Source: Saccharomycopsis phalli | Lineage: Eukaryota; Ascomycota; Saccharomycetes; Ascoideales; Saccharomycopsidaceae | Length of the DNA stretch: 64,000 bases | Direction: 5' to 3' | NCBI GenBank assembly: GCA_020342235.1 | Contig: CP073215.1 | Location: 1,240,001-1,304,000 of the forward strand | Part shown: positions 37,283 through 47,992 of the stretch, piece by piece | How positions within the stretch are numbered: position 1 is the stretch's first letter | How the letters are laid out: every line of letters starts with the position of its first letter | Made by a program: the position numbers and the translations under genes | Notes under the pieces: generated by a model | Databases searched by the model: none | What the model was told of the DNA's origin: nothing | What the model saw: only the letters and a program-made list of their open reading frames with translations

Positions 37283-37462
37283 TTAATGTTTAATTTCAAC
37301 AACCTTCTCACCTCTAGCGAATCTTGGGTTTCTTGGATCATTAATAAACTCATCAGAAGCAGCAGAAGCAGAGGCAGCCTTGCAGATCAAGTAGTAAGTG
37401 GCGGCACCACCAACAAAAAATGGCCAGTATGGTTTCAAAATTGGAGTAGCGAATCTTTTCAT
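37283..37462 (-). CDS. ATP18: ATP synthase subunit j (ATP18)
   Basis: 59 residues, the same as S. cerevisiae Atp18. MKRFATPILKPYWPFFVGG is followed by one membrane segment (AATYYLICKAASASAA) and the conserved tail EFINDPRNPRFARGEK. It sits in the membrane sector of mitochondrial F1Fo ATP synthase near the dimer interface. The frame is open upstream, but the sequence there looks like a 5'-UTR intron (37463-37529) ending right before the ATG. Convergent with STR2. Confidence 0.92.
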   Translation of the reverse strand: MKRFATPILKPYWPFFVGGAATYYLICKAASASAASDEFINDPRNPRFARGEKVVEIKH

Positions 37463-37529
37463 CTTCAATGTACTAGTTGGTAGTTCGTGCCATGAAGGTG
37501 CAAATTGAAAATAGATATTATTCACTTAC
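37463..37529 (-). other. Candidate 5'-UTR intron of ATP18
   Basis: 67 nt: GTAAGT, a TACCAAC branch-like site 14 nt before the end, and GAAG directly before the ATG. If it is kept in, an upstream ATG of a 6-codon frame precedes the start. Confidence 0.5.
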
Positions 37530-37863
37530 CCGGCCCACAGTTTGGGCAAATCACAAGCAGCCTTTACGGTCAAGCCTTGCAAGACTGCGGACCTTGAATA
37601 TTACATAAGCAGTCTTGCCTATGCCTCCATCTAGAGAATACTGCCCACCTGTATGCACAGTGGCCCGCAGCAGCAGCGGTTCCTCTTTTTCCGGATGTGT
37701 TTTTTATTTCCGTAAAATTCATTATTAAAACAGTTCCTCGGCAAAAGAATTGTCCTTTTCAAAACAAAATACCAAAGTTATCCTCAGGAGTCTGAGTAAT
37801 TAGCTGGCATTGAAAAGTTCGTGTCAACGTATTCCCTGGCCCGAATTACAGCTTTATTAATCA
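37530..37863. other. Divergent promoter ATP18 / flippase
   Basis: 334 bp; no further feature seen. Confidence 0.5.
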
Positions 37864-40800
37864 ATGACTGACAGACTGGCGAGTGTATCACAGGTCTCCT
37901 CTCGTTATGACGAGGAGCCAAAGCTTGACCAGAAGCATACCGACCTCCAGTTAAAAGTTCCGGTATTTACAAAGTCCACAAGGGATGCCAAATACGAAGA
38001 TTATATTGACTTGAGTAACTACGACAACCTATCAATCAAGGATAAGATGAACTACTTTGCTTTCAAGCACTTGGGGGCGGATGTGCCGGATTTTATCAAG
38101 AAGCTGTTGCGCAACCTACCAAGAAAGATATTTGTTTCCTTAGACTTGCCCGAAGATATGACCGTGAGCACCAAGGAGGGAACAGTGCCCAAGTTTGACT
38201 ACCCAAGAAACAAGATCAGAACCACCAAATACACCCCACTCAACTTTATCCCAAAGAACCTCTTCTTTCAATTTCAAAACGTTGCAAACATTTACTTCTT
38301 GTTTTTGATTATCTTGGGCGCAGCCTCGTCAATTTTCGGCGTAGTCAACCCAGGTTTGCAGGCAGTGCCTTTAATTGTCATTTTGGTGATCACAGCCTTC
38401 AAAGATGCATTTGAGGATTCGCGCCGAGCTATCTCGGATAACGAGCTCAACAACACTAGGGTGCATATTGCTACCGGAGTCGAGAACCACAATGTTCTCA
38501 TCGATAATGTCGGTCCATGGAGACGTTTCAAAAAGCGCACTAGTAAGTTTGGCATGAACCTTGTCTTCAATCAGATTGTTCCGCTTTTCAGCCGTCAGAA
38601 ACGGAAGCAGCTCGCCCAGGAAAAGAAGGAACACGATCGCGCTAGTGTGGCTTCCAATTCAATTGCTCCTGCTCTCTCAAATACCACCGACGTAACCGGC
38701 CATCGATTGTCGGTCCAGACCACTAACAGGTTTATTAATTCGGACAGCAAGCAGTCTCAGGTTGTGCCGAATACCGTGGTTGACCCTAATACTGAGCCAT
38801 CCGGCAAGGTTAAGTTCCATAATAAGAGCTGGAAGGATATCTATGTCGGCGACATTATTAGAATTCGCCAGAATGAAGAGGTCCCTGCTGACATGGTATT
38901 GCTTTCTACTGGCATGGAGGACCAGTCGTGCTACATTGAGACGAAAAACTTGGATGGTGAGACCAACTTGAAGCCTAAACACGCCTTGAAATTGGGCGAA
39001 GGACTAAAGTACGGGAACGACGTGGAACGTGCCAAATTCTGGCTTGAGTGTGACGCTCCAAACCCAAATTTATACTCATTTAGAGGCTTGATGCATGCTC
39101 CCAACTATGCTGAACCTGAGAAGGACGAGATACTTGAGCCAATCGTCAATGACAATGTCTTGTTGCGTGGATCAACGTTGAGAAACACCCGGTGGGTTAT
39201 TGGTGTGGTGATTTACACCGGTAGTGAAACCAAGGTGATGTTGAACGCGGGAATCACGCCTACCAAAAAGTCCAAGATCTCACGCGAGTTGAATTTGTCA
39301 GTCTACATCAACTTTTTGGTCTTGTTCATCTTGTGTTTTGTATCTGGTTTGGTGAATGGGTTGTTCTACAACAAGAAGGATACATCCAGACTCCTGTATG
39401 ACTTTGCGCCATACTCCAAACAGTCATCAGTGAGCGGTGTTGTTGCATTCTTTGTGGCATTGATTTTGTATCAGGCATTGGTTCCAATTTCGCTCTACAT
39501 TTCTGTGGAAATCATCAAGACGATTCAAGCATTTTTTATCTACTCAGACGCAAAGATGTACTACCCAAAGTTAGACTACCCTTGCGTGCCAAAGTCCTGG
39601 AATATTTCTGATGATTTAGGACAGGTGGAGTATATCTTTAGTGATAAAACAGGCACTTTGACCCAGAATGTGATGGAGTTTAAAAAGTGTTCCATTGGAC
39701 TTAAAAGCTACGGTGAGTGCTACACCGAAGCAAAAATGGGTATGCAGAAGCGAATGGGAATGGACATTATCAAGGAAAAGATGAGAATGGACAAGGTAAT
39801 TTCAGATGACCGGGAAGAAATGTTGAAGTTACTTGATCTGAACATGGAATTCTTCTCGGACGGTAACCAGCACACCAGAATAGCAAAACACATGTCTGAT
39901 AGCTTGACATTTGTGAGTTCCGAGTATGTGAATACTGTGTTGGATACCAGCAATCCACAAAAGTACCTTAATGAGTGGTTTATGACGTGCTTAGCAATGT
40001 GTCATACCGCCACCACTGAGCCAAATCCAAATGACAGTCACAGTGTAATAATAAAAGCAGAGTCTCCTGATGAGAATGCTCTTGTCGGTGTGGCCGCTGA
40101 TCTTGGTATAGAGTTCCTCGCCAAATTTAGAGGGTTGATGAAGCTTTCCAGATACGGCAATGTTGTCAATCACAGCATATTGAATGTTATTGCGTTTGAC
40201 TCCACCAGAAAGAGAATGAGTGTTATTGTTGAGATCCCTAAATTTTACTTGCCTGAGTTTCCAAATGCTCCTGAGGATGAAACTGCTATTGTGTTAATCA
40301 CCAAAGGTGCCGACAATGTTATCTTCGAGAGATTGCGGAAGGATACAGAGGAGGATTTGTTACACAAGACTGCGCTTTACTTGGAACAGTTTTCCAAAGA
40401 AGGATTGCGGACGCTTTGTATTTCCTATAAGGTATTAGACGAAGACTACTACAATGACTGGGCTGAGAGATATCACTTTGCAAATGCGTCTATTGATGAC
40501 AATAGAGAGGAGGAGATTGAGAAAGTGAGCAACGAAATCGAGCAGGAGCTTATTTTGATAGGAAGTACTGCCATTGAAGACAGACTACAACCTGGTGTTC
40601 CTGACTCTATTGCTATCCTTGGAAAGGCTGGTATCAAATTGTGGGTCTTGACCGGTGATAAGATTGAAACCGCCATCAATATTGGGTTTTCTTGTAATTT
40701 GTTGGGATCGGAGATGAAATTGCTTGTCGTTGACAAGAAGGACCAGACAAACGACAACGCGGACCAAGTTACCAATGCAGACTACAAGGTGATTGACGGA

Positions 40801-42402
40801 AAGATATCTAATTTCTTAGAGCAGGAGTTTGGCATGAAATTGCTGAGTGCAGATGACGTTGATGCAGCCATTAATGAAGCCAAATTAAATCACAGCACAC
40901 CAGACGACACTCATGCAATCATTGTCGATGGTGACTCTTTGATGGTGATCTTTGACGAAATGAACCCAGTTTTGCGAAAGAAATTCTTGCTTTTGTGCAA
41001 AAACTGTAAGGCTGTGCTCTGTTGCCGTGTTTCCCCAGCTCAAAAGGCTCAGGTGGTGAAGGTCGTAAAGGATAACTTGCAAGTGATGACTTTGGCTATT
41101 GGCGATGGTGCCAACGACGTGGCTATGATCCAAGCTGCCAATATCGGTGTTGGTATTGCAGGTGAGGAGGGTAGACAGGCCGTTATGTCGTCTGACTATG
41201 GTATCGGCCAGTTCCGGTTTTTGACGCGACTTGTCCTTGTTCATGGCCGGTGGTCATACAAGCGATTGGCAGAAATGGTTCCATGTTTCTTCTATAAAAA
41301 TATGGTATTCACATTGACGTTGTTTTGGTACGGGATCTTCACCAACTTTGATGGCAGTTACTTGTTCGAGTTTACCTTGATTATGTTCTATAACTTTGCC
41401 TTTACGTCGTTACCAGTGATATTCATGGCAGTGTTGGACCAGGATGTCAGCGACACAGTCTCGTTGTTGGTACCTCAGCTATACAACACAGGTATATTGG
41501 GGCTCGAGTGGTCGCAGTACAAGTTCTTATACTATATGCTTGATGGTATGTACCAGTCAGCATTGTCGTTCTTCTTTCCTTACTTACTTTACCACAGTGG
41601 AAAGTACGTAAATGCAAATGGGTTGACGCTAAACCACAGATTCTGGTTGGGGACCATGGTGGCCATGATTGCCGCCATTTCCAGTAACTTGTACATTTTG
41701 TTACAGCAGAAGCGATGGGACTGGCTTTCGATGGTCATTTATGCATTCTCCATTTTGATTGTGTTCTTCTGGGTGGGGGTATGGACGTCTTCAACATATT
41801 CAAAGGAATATTACAAAGCTGCCGCCCAGGTGTATGGTTCCTTGACTTTTTGGGTGGTGTTTTTCTTGGGAATATTGTGTAATTTGCTTCCTAGATTCAT
41901 CTTCGACACCACCAGAAGATTGTACAGTCCAAAGGATATTGACATTATTCGTGAAAGAGTGCAGTTGGGAGCGTTTAGCAACTTTAAGGATGGCTATGAT
42001 CCAACCGATATGAATGATGTGGAAGAGCATCGTCTTTCCAACGAAACTAATGGCCTTGATTATAAGTCATCGGACCACTCGTCGTCTGTATACAACAATG
42101 GATCGTCTGTACCTATTGTTCAACGTCCTGATGTCGACGAGGAGGCAATTGTTCAAAACAAAAAGACATCTGGAGATCACAACAATAGACCAAAGAACCA
42201 CTTTAAGAACCCTATTGGCTCAATCAAAAGACGGTTTACAAAGAAAGGAACACACTTGAGTCCCTTGGAACAGATGCGTATTAATATGTCGCGAAATGGT
42301 GAATACACTGGAAGTCAGACCTCAGTAAGTACTAGCGAGGTTCCTGGATTGTCTCAGGCAGAGAGCTTGGTATCTGTTCACTCCAGAGTTAACCCTGTGT
42401 AA
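37864..42402 (+). CDS. DNF1: P4-ATPase phospholipid flippase (Dnf1/Dnf2 type)
   Basis: 1,512 residues. It moves phosphatidylcholine/ethanolamine-type lipids to the cytosolic leaflet of the plasma membrane or endosomes (family knowledge). Seen in order: PKFDYPRNKIRTTKYTPLNF entry, TM1-2, actuator motif DGET near residue 364, SLYISVEIIKTIQAFFIYSD in TM4, the phosphorylated Asp594 in DKTGTLT, nucleotide-binding domain with ESPDENALV, LTGDKIETAINIGFSC, the hinge GDGANDVAMIQ from residue 1080, and six C-terminal helices. Long N-terminal and C-terminal tails (the latter about 150 residues, Ser/Asn-rich) fit Dnf1/2 better than Drs2. A 90-residue insert lies in the actuator domain region (residues 215-315). 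Confidence 0.9.
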   Translation: MTDRLASVSQVSSRYDEEPKLDQKHTDLQLKVPVFTKSTRDAKYEDYIDLSNYDNLSIKDKMNYFAFKHLGADVPDFIKKLLRNLPRKIFVSLDLPEDMTVSTKEGTVPKFDYPRNKIRTTKYTPLNFIPKNLFFQFQNVANIYFLFLIILGAASSIFGVVNPGLQAVPLIVILVITAFKDAFEDSRRAISDNELNNTRVHIATGVENHNVLIDNVGPWRRFKKRTSKFGMNLVFNQIVPLFSRQKRKQLAQEKKEHDRASVASNSIAPALSNTTDVTGHRLSVQTTNRFINSDSKQSQVVPNTVVDPNTEPSGKVKFHNKSWKDIYVGDIIRIRQNEEVPADMVLLSTGMEDQSCYIETKNLDGETNLKPKHALKLGEGLKYGNDVERAKFWLECDAPNPNLYSFRGLMHAPNYAEPEKDEILEPIVNDNVLLRGSTLRNTRWVIGVVIYTGSETKVMLNAGITPTKKSKISRELNLSVYINFLVLFILCFVSGLVNGLFYNKKDTSRLLYDFAPYSKQSSVSGVVAFFVALILYQALVPISLYISVEIIKTIQAFFIYSDAKMYYPKLDYPCVPKSWNISDDLGQVEYIFSDKTGTLTQNVMEFKKCSIGLKSYGECYTEAKMGMQKRMGMDIIKEKMRMDKVISDDREEMLKLLDLNMEFFSDGNQHTRIAKHMSDSLTFVSSEYVNTVLDTSNPQKYLNEWFMTCLAMCHTATTEPNPNDSHSVIIKAESPDENALVGVAADLGIEFLAKFRGLMKLSRYGNVVNHSILNVIAFDSTRKRMSVIVEIPKFYLPEFPNAPEDETAIVLITKGADNVIFERLRKDTEEDLLHKTALYLEQFSKEGLRTLCISYKVLDEDYYNDWAERYHFANASIDDNREEEIEKVSNEIEQELILIGSTAIEDRLQPGVPDSIAILGKAGIKLWVLTGDKIETAINIGFSCNLLGSEMKLLVVDKKDQTNDNADQVTNADYKVIDGKISNFLEQEFGMKLLSADDVDAAINEAKLNHSTPDDTHAIIVDGDSLMVIFDEMNPVLRKKFLLLCKNCKAVLCCRVSPAQKAQVVKVVKDNLQVMTLAIGDGANDVAMIQAANIGVGIAGEEGRQAVMSSDYGIGQFRFLTRLVLVHGRWSYKRLAEMVPCFFYKNMVFTLTLFWYGIFTNFDGSYLFEFTLIMFYNFAFTSLPVIFMAVLDQDVSDTVSLLVPQLYNTGILGLEWSQYKFLYYMLDGMYQSALSFFFPYLLYHSGKYVNANGLTLNHRFWLGTMVAMIAAISSNLYILLQQKRWDWLSMVIYAFSILIVFFWVGVWTSSTYSKEYYKAAAQVYGSLTFWVVFFLGILCNLLPRFIFDTTRRLYSPKDIDIIRERVQLGAFSNFKDGYDPTDMNDVEEHRLSNETNGLDYKSSDHSSSVYNNGSSVPIVQRPDVDEEAIVQNKKTSGDHNNRPKNHFKNPIGSIKRRFTKKGTHLSPLEQMRINMSRNGEYTGSQTSVSTSEVPGLSQAESLVSVHSRVNPV

Positions 42403-42639
42403 CTATATTTTCAAGGGTAATTTATATTAGTTATTTTTATTAGATGTACTTTAATTTTCTTTAACATTATTTAATTTTTCATTGTAGTTTAACATCTCAT
42501 CATTGCATTTCACTACTGAATCTACGACAGCTGTGTATAGAAACTACAAAGGCAAGTAAGTGTATCAGTATAATAGGTATAATAAATAAACAAAAACCAA
42601 ACCATTAACTTTTCAAACAAATAAAAAATCTAAACTCAA

Positions 42640-45600
42640 TTATTGACTCTTGAAGCTCAAATTAATCTTTGGCGTAGGGACATTGAAGTTGTATCCACCA
42701 TCATCTAACTTGTGTTTGGATTCAACTAACCACCGCACTGCCAAGTGAAATAAATACATGATCGAGCCGAGCGCTCTGAAAGCCGCCAATACAGCCACAG
42801 ACCACAAAATAAAAGCCAAGTACTTGTTACTGGTCGTATCCTTAATAGAATATACCTGGGTCACGATCATGACAAGTAACATATTACTCAAAAGCCAAAA
42901 TAACACGACTCTGGTTCTAATGTCACGGTAATAGTCCTCCTCTGGAACTTCCTTCTCAGCTAACGATTTGACTCCACGAGGAGTTTGTCTTCTAGCTCTC
43001 AAGTTGAACAAGATCTCTTCGTACCCACTGTCAATATCCAACTGTTCACTAGGAATCTCCACCTCCACAACTTCATGACCAGACTTGTCTGTCTTGATAA
43101 TTGCTCTACCCAAGTCTGAAGTCGGCTTGTTCTCACCCTTGGTACCCCACGAGACGTCGTGTGTGTTGCAAAAGGCGTATATCTGAAGCGTGCAGGTGTA
43201 AGATGGAAGCATCAAAAAGTACTGGATAGAACTGGTGAAGATGTGCCATGGATCCAAGTAGATAAATGACATGAAAGCATAAAGACCATATGTGGAAAGC
43301 AAGGATATCACAATGTTGATAAACGCACTGTTGCTGGCTGCACTGTCATGATGCTCTTTCACGGTCTTACCGACAAAATAGAACCCACAGCCAACACTGT
43401 ATAATGCACACAATGTGAGAATGATCATACTAGCAAAATAGAGATGCTTGGCACCCTGTGGACGGTTTCCCATGGATATAATAAAAATACTGGTTAAGTC
43501 ACACACGCACAAGTAGTTCAAAATGGTGAAGATCCAGTATCCTCCGTTGTTTGGGATAGCACTGGTATTAGCAAGCGAGCCAGCAAGGAAGTAAAACGCC
43601 AAGTAGAAGTTTCCCAAGGAAAAAAAGGAAAACAACAACTGCACAAATTGATAAAAGAATTCAAGGTGCAAAAAGAACTTTCGCAAGAATGAGTGATCTG
43701 TTGTCCAAACCTGTCTGAAGTGAAGCTGCGAGTAGAGAGCAGCAAAAAGAGCACCGTTCAACCATCTTCTTCTCTGACTGATGAACTCTGACAAACTTTC
43801 AGGCACGTCAGTCTCACCCTTGGCCAGCTTGACATACTTCAAGACCCACTTTTCTGACTTCTTGGCGACCAACTCCCAACACAAGATACGGTCCTCAGCA
43901 AGGTACATGTTGGCAGAAAACACATCTCTGGTAGCCCCTGATAAGGTTTCGCCCTTGAAATAAGAATGAAGAGGTCCTGTTCCGTCGGCATGGTTTTTAA
44001 GTGCGCAGTATCTGTATGCCGAAAGTGCACCAGGTAACACCGAAATATAGCCAAACACACTCTCCAAGGGCTTGTCAAGAATGTTGGACATTTTATATTC
44101 AAAGTTCTGGGATGCCACCAATGGGTTCAACAAATTCAATCCACCTTTTTCCTTCATGGCAATGATTTCTCCAGCAGCACCGGCAACGTTCGAGTCATTG
44201 TCAAAGGCCTTCCAAAGATGGTAAATGGCGTCCTTGCTAGGTCTGGTACCAACATCTAATAACACACAAACGTTAGGGTCCAACACCGGGCAGAAGGCGT
44301 TGAAGAGCCATCTGTGCGAGTTAATTTTCTTTTGGTTCTTCTCCTTCAAGCAAAACAATATTTGCACCGGCAACAATCCCTTTTCTGCGCCCTGGAACTT
44401 CAAATCATTGTCAATCGACACCTGAGTGGTGTACTCAAACAAGTGTGCCTTCACCTCCTTGGAGTTGACGTACGACTTGGCAATTCCATCCTGGTAAACT
44501 CCCATGGCAGCAAGAACCTCCAAAACGCCAGGCGCAATCTTGGCTCTTCCGTCACTGACAATAATCACTTGGACTTTTTTCCATCCGTCCTCACCCCAGA
44601 CACGAGATCTTCTTCGGGCACACAAGTGTGCCACGTTCTTCATGACAGCGTGCATTGTTCGTGAGAAGGAGATTTCATCCTCATTGTACATGGTAATGCA
44701 AACCACAATCTGGGTCTCTCTGCCGTACTTTGCTGACCGCAAGGTAAAACCGTTTTTGATAAAGTCATCCGGGTCCGAGGTACATGCAGTGTATCTCATA
44801 AACAAGAACTCGTCGTCATCCCTGCGCGGCAAGAAACTCGCTAATTTTGTAGGTACTGGGTTCTCCAAAACTAAGTTTCCCCGTTCCAACTTGAATTCCT
44901 TGCGCAATGCCTTGTTCCGACGTGGCTGCTGCGTCATTGGAATCTCGGCATGCATGTTGCGGTCCAAACTTTCCACCACCGAAGATTGGTCCAAGCTGTG
45001 ATTGTTTAATGCAATGATCTTCTGTCTACCTGTGTACTCGTCATAGTTGAAGTCGGCCGTCGACACCGACGACGTCATAGAATGCGTAGCACTTTCTCCC
45101 TTTCCATAGCCCTTGCCCTCACTGCCAATGTAGGAAATGGTATCGCTGTTTTCGTACGAGTACTTGCTGCTAGATGGGTACTGCTGCAAATCAACCTCCT
45201 CGTATCCACTCTTGGTAAAATGATCATCACCATCACTGATAATGCTATCTGGCCTAAGATTTGGCGCATCCGAAATGGAGTAGTTGGCCTTGGTGAACGT
45301 GGAGTCAAAAATTGGCTTTGGTGGTGACAATACCCGAGAACTGGCCGTCGTGGATCGTGAAGGTGATCTTCGAATTGGCGAGCTGCTAACTGACACAGCG
45401 CCGTCCTCATCCTCCTCCATAATCACCGAGGTGTGTCTCTGTCTTTTAGGCGACTCTCTTCGAGTCCAGTCCGATCTAGTAGTAGGCAGTCTAGACAAGT
45501 AATCTTCCTCCTCGTCGCTGTCATTGTGCATAGCTGCCTCAGCAAAATTATGGCCCACATTGGACGAATTGAATATCGACGGGGATCCACTGAAACTGGA

Positions 45601-45867
45601 AGTGTCAGACATTTGACTAGGCTTATTAAATGAGACCGCTGGTGAAAATTTGCTTCTGGTCAGCTTTGTAGGCGATGGCGACCGAGAAATGGTGGCATTG
45701 TCAACAGGAAAGCCATTGAAATTCGACGAATATATAGACTGACTATATCGCTTTGGAGACTCGCTAGCCAATGCTGGCTTTGGCTCAGTCAATAATGACT
45801 TCTTGGATGGACTAATCTCACCGTATGAGTAGTCATAGTCCTCATCTTCGAATGGATTGGAAGACAT
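42640..45867 (-). CDS. Class I chitin synthase (CHS2/CHS8-like)
   Basis: 1,075 residues. The enzyme polymerises UDP-GlcNAc to chitin at the plasma membrane. The N-terminal 300 residues are Ser/Pro-rich and disordered with many SP sites. The CHS N-domain starts near 320 ([20 protein letters not shown]). The glycosyltransferase core holds [43 protein letters not shown], the catalytic EDR ([12 protein letters not shown]) and QRRRWLNGA. About seven membrane segments follow from residue 720. Length and the domain order match the class I enzymes Chs2 and Chs8 of Candida albicans; I cannot decide which. A TCACGTG lies about 150 bp upstream. Confidence 0.93.
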   Translation of the reverse strand: MSSNPFEDEDYDYSYGEISPSKKSLLTEPKPALASESPKRYSQSIYSSNFNGFPVDNATISRSPSPTKLTRSKFSPAVSFNKPSQMSDTSSFSGSPSIFNSSNVGHNFAEAAMHNDSDEEEDYLSRLPTTRSDWTRRESPKRQRHTSVIMEEDEDGAVSVSSSPIRRSPSRSTTASSRVLSPPKPIFDSTFTKANYSISDAPNLRPDSIISDGDDHFTKSGYEEVDLQQYPSSSKYSYENSDTISYIGSEGKGYGKGESATHSMTSSVSTADFNYDEYTGRQKIIALNNHSLDQSSVVESLDRNMHAEIPMTQQPRRNKALRKEFKLERGNLVLENPVPTKLASFLPRRDDDEFLFMRYTACTSDPDDFIKNGFTLRSAKYGRETQIVVCITMYNEDEISFSRTMHAVMKNVAHLCARRRSRVWGEDGWKKVQVIIVSDGRAKIAPGVLEVLAAMGVYQDGIAKSYVNSKEVKAHLFEYTTQVSIDNDLKFQGAEKGLLPVQILFCLKEKNQKKINSHRWLFNAFCPVLDPNVCVLLDVGTRPSKDAIYHLWKAFDNDSNVAGAAGEIIAMKEKGGLNLLNPLVASQNFEYKMSNILDKPLESVFGYISVLPGALSAYRYCALKNHADGTGPLHSYFKGETLSGATRDVFSANMYLAEDRILCWELVAKKSEKWVLKYVKLAKGETDVPESLSEFISQRRRWLNGALFAALYSQLHFRQVWTTDHSFLRKFFLHLEFFYQFVQLLFSFFSLGNFYLAFYFLAGSLANTSAIPNNGGYWIFTILNYLCVCDLTSIFIISMGNRPQGAKHLYFASMIILTLCALYSVGCGFYFVGKTVKEHHDSAASNSAFINIVISLLSTYGLYAFMSFIYLDPWHIFTSSIQYFLMLPSYTCTLQIYAFCNTHDVSWGTKGENKPTSDLGRAIIKTDKSGHEVVEVEIPSEQLDIDSGYEEILFNLRARRQTPRGVKSLAEKEVPEEDYYRDIRTRVVLFWLLSNMLLVMIVTQVYSIKDTTSNKYLAFILWSVAVLAAFRALGSIMYLFHLAVRWLVESKHKLDDGGYNFNVPTPKINLSFKSQ

Positions 45868-46017
45868 TGTGTAAATTGTAAAATTTTGTTTAAAATGCGA
45901 ATGGCAGTAAGATCTTGTTTATTAAATATATCACAACATTGTTGTTACCAACGTCTGTTTTTGCTTTTCCTATATAGGATGTTTTCTTTTTTCCTATTCA
46001 GTGCAGTGAAATAATAG

Positions 46018-46024
46018 TCACGTG
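46018..46024. promoter_or_regulatory. CACGTG site upstream of chitin synthase
   Basis: TCACGTG about 150 bp before the chitin-synthase ATG and just past the PRP40 stop. Cbf1-type; role unknown. Confidence 0.35.
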
Positions 46025-46072
46025 CCACAACACGTAAATAAATCAGACATGCATTGAGCTAATCTCAACAAG

Positions 46073-47905
46073 TTAGTAGTCTAACTCCATGGCTGAGCTC
46101 TGACTCGGAGCAGGCGTAGTTTTGTCTGACCTAATTATTTCATCCTTTAACTTGAGCACCAGCTGATCCACTAGCCTTTCAATTATTTTCTCGTCCACTT
46201 TACTGCTCTTCGACTCGTCTAGTGCCTGCTGCACCTCCTTATTGTTTGCGATAAAATAATCATAATCTATCATTTTTGAGAATCGCAGATCAAACAAGAA
46301 ATGGTAATTCGATTGCAAAAAATTAAGAAAACTCGTATAGAACACTTCCTTTTCAACCTCTGGCTTTAGTGTCTGCCACTTTAACTGGTTAAGAACCTGA
46401 ATTTTACTGCCACTATTAGCCAAGTACTGCAGTGTGATTTTCAGCATTAATTCCCTCTTAAATTTAAATTTGCTATCCTCAAATGCCATCTCAGTAGATT
46501 TCTTTTTCTTTATCAAATCATTCAATGATTGCCTCACCAATAACTCGTAGATGTACTCCACATGACGTGCTAGAATATCCTGCGCATTCTCATTGAGCTG
46601 GAATGCCGTCTTGTTCTCTTCTATTAATTTAACAAAATCATCCTTTGAATTGAACAAAATATCAAACTTCTTTTCCACCAAAAAGTTGAAAATTATATCC
46701 TTCTGCGCTTGTAAAACAATTCGTAACTCTTCAATGACATCGTAGAATAACTGCACTGGATTAGACCCCATTCTACCTAATAAGTTTAAAAACCGCTCAT
46801 CATCTTTTATTCTCGGGAATATCTCCTCAAACTTAGTATTGATGTTGATATTCTCAATCTCCGAATAAACTTGCTTGCACTGATCACGTGCGCGTCGATC
46901 TTCCGTATAGTTCTGCTTATCCAACGACCTTATCTGCTGGTTCAATTCAGATTCCTGCTCTTCATAAAACTTCGTATACAATTTCAAGATATCCAACTTA
47001 TCGAGTCTTTTGAAGTTCTTGTTTTGCTTGATTCTGAGATCAGTTTTAACAATAGTTAGAATATCCTGCCATGAATTTTCAAAAGTCAATTGCTTTTTCA
47101 AGGTACCCAGAAAATACTCTTTCAATTCAGCAATAGCCTGATTTTTCAATTCAGCCTCTGTATTGTGGTGATCCGTTTTTAATTTTCCCACATAATTGTT
47201 AAACATCTCTTTCTTTTCCCGTTCAGATAATATACTATGGTCATAAATCGGTTCGTCGCTAATAAGTTGCAAAAATGTCCTCCACCTGGTGTAATACTTG
47301 ATCTTGTCGGCGTATTTAGTTATCAAGCTCCTAAATTCTTTTTGGAACCGTTCTCTGGAGTTGCTAACCTCTAGTAACTCTTTCTTGGATTTCTCAATCA
47401 AGTATTCCTCGAAATACTTCTTCTTGGCTAAAGTGTCTTCCACCGCAAAATAACGGGAGTCATTAATAAACGTCTCCATAACTTTCTGAAACGACCAGGA
47501 TGTGTCTATAGCATTTTCTTTCAATAGACTTATAAATTGCACCTTTTGCTCTTCTTTGGCGATTTCTTGTTTATGCGAGACAGCAATTTGGTATTTCTTC
47601 TCATACTCAGCGGCATCAGATTTATGCTTCTTGCTTGCAACCTCTACTTCTTCTTCTCTGACTCTTTTCTTTGGGACTTCAACAGGTACATTCCATGTTG
47701 TCTGCTTGGTTTCAGTGTTGTAGTAGTAGTACTTCTTTTGCTCTCCTGAGTAGTATTTCTTCCAGTTACCTGCTTCTAGTAAGTTATCCAATTCGTCATA
47801 CAATTCTCTAGGCTTTTCCCAACTTGTTTTTTGAGTTGTATTATTATAATAATATAATCGGCCACTTTTGTCCTTTAATTCAGACCACATTTTGCGATCT
47901 TCCAT
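46073..47905 (-). CDS. PRP40: U1 snRNP splicing factor PRP40
   Basis: 610 residues (S. cerevisiae 583). Prp40 bridges the 5' splice site and the branch-site complex. Two WW domains lie at 7-34 (MWSELKDKSGRLYYYN .. TSWEKP) and 48-76 (WKKYYSGEQKKYYYYN .. TTWNVP), followed by a basic stretch and then FF domains from about 120 (FISLLKENAIDTSWSFQKVM .. RYFAV) through about 520. The order and spacing match Prp40. The N-terminal start at 47905 places the first WW domain at the very N-terminus, as in the family. Only 87 bp separate it from divergent CSF1. Confidence 0.96.
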   Translation of the reverse strand: MEDRKMWSELKDKSGRLYYYNNTTQKTSWEKPRELYDELDNLLEAGNWKKYYSGEQKKYYYYNTETKQTTWNVPVEVPKKRVREEEVEVASKKHKSDAAEYEKKYQIAVSHKQEIAKEEQKVQFISLLKENAIDTSWSFQKVMETFINDSRYFAVEDTLAKKKYFEEYLIEKSKKELLEVSNSRERFQKEFRSLITKYADKIKYYTRWRTFLQLISDEPIYDHSILSEREKKEMFNNYVGKLKTDHHNTEAELKNQAIAELKEYFLGTLKKQLTFENSWQDILTIVKTDLRIKQNKNFKRLDKLDILKLYTKFYEEQESELNQQIRSLDKQNYTEDRRARDQCKQVYSEIENININTKFEEIFPRIKDDERFLNLLGRMGSNPVQLFYDVIEELRIVLQAQKDIIFNFLVEKKFDILFNSKDDFVKLIEENKTAFQLNENAQDILARHVEYIYELLVRQSLNDLIKKKKSTEMAFEDSKFKFKRELMLKITLQYLANSGSKIQVLNQLKWQTLKPEVEKEVFYTSFLNFLQSNYHFLFDLRFSKMIDYDYFIANNKEVQQALDESKSSKVDEKIIERLVDQLVLKLKDEIIRSDKTTPAPSQSSAMELDY

Positions 47906-47992
47906 GTTAGATTCAGCTGAGATATACGGATGCCGGCCGGGTGATTTGCACAGTCTAAGTGAGTAGAATTAGACTTTATAGATAGTCCGCCC

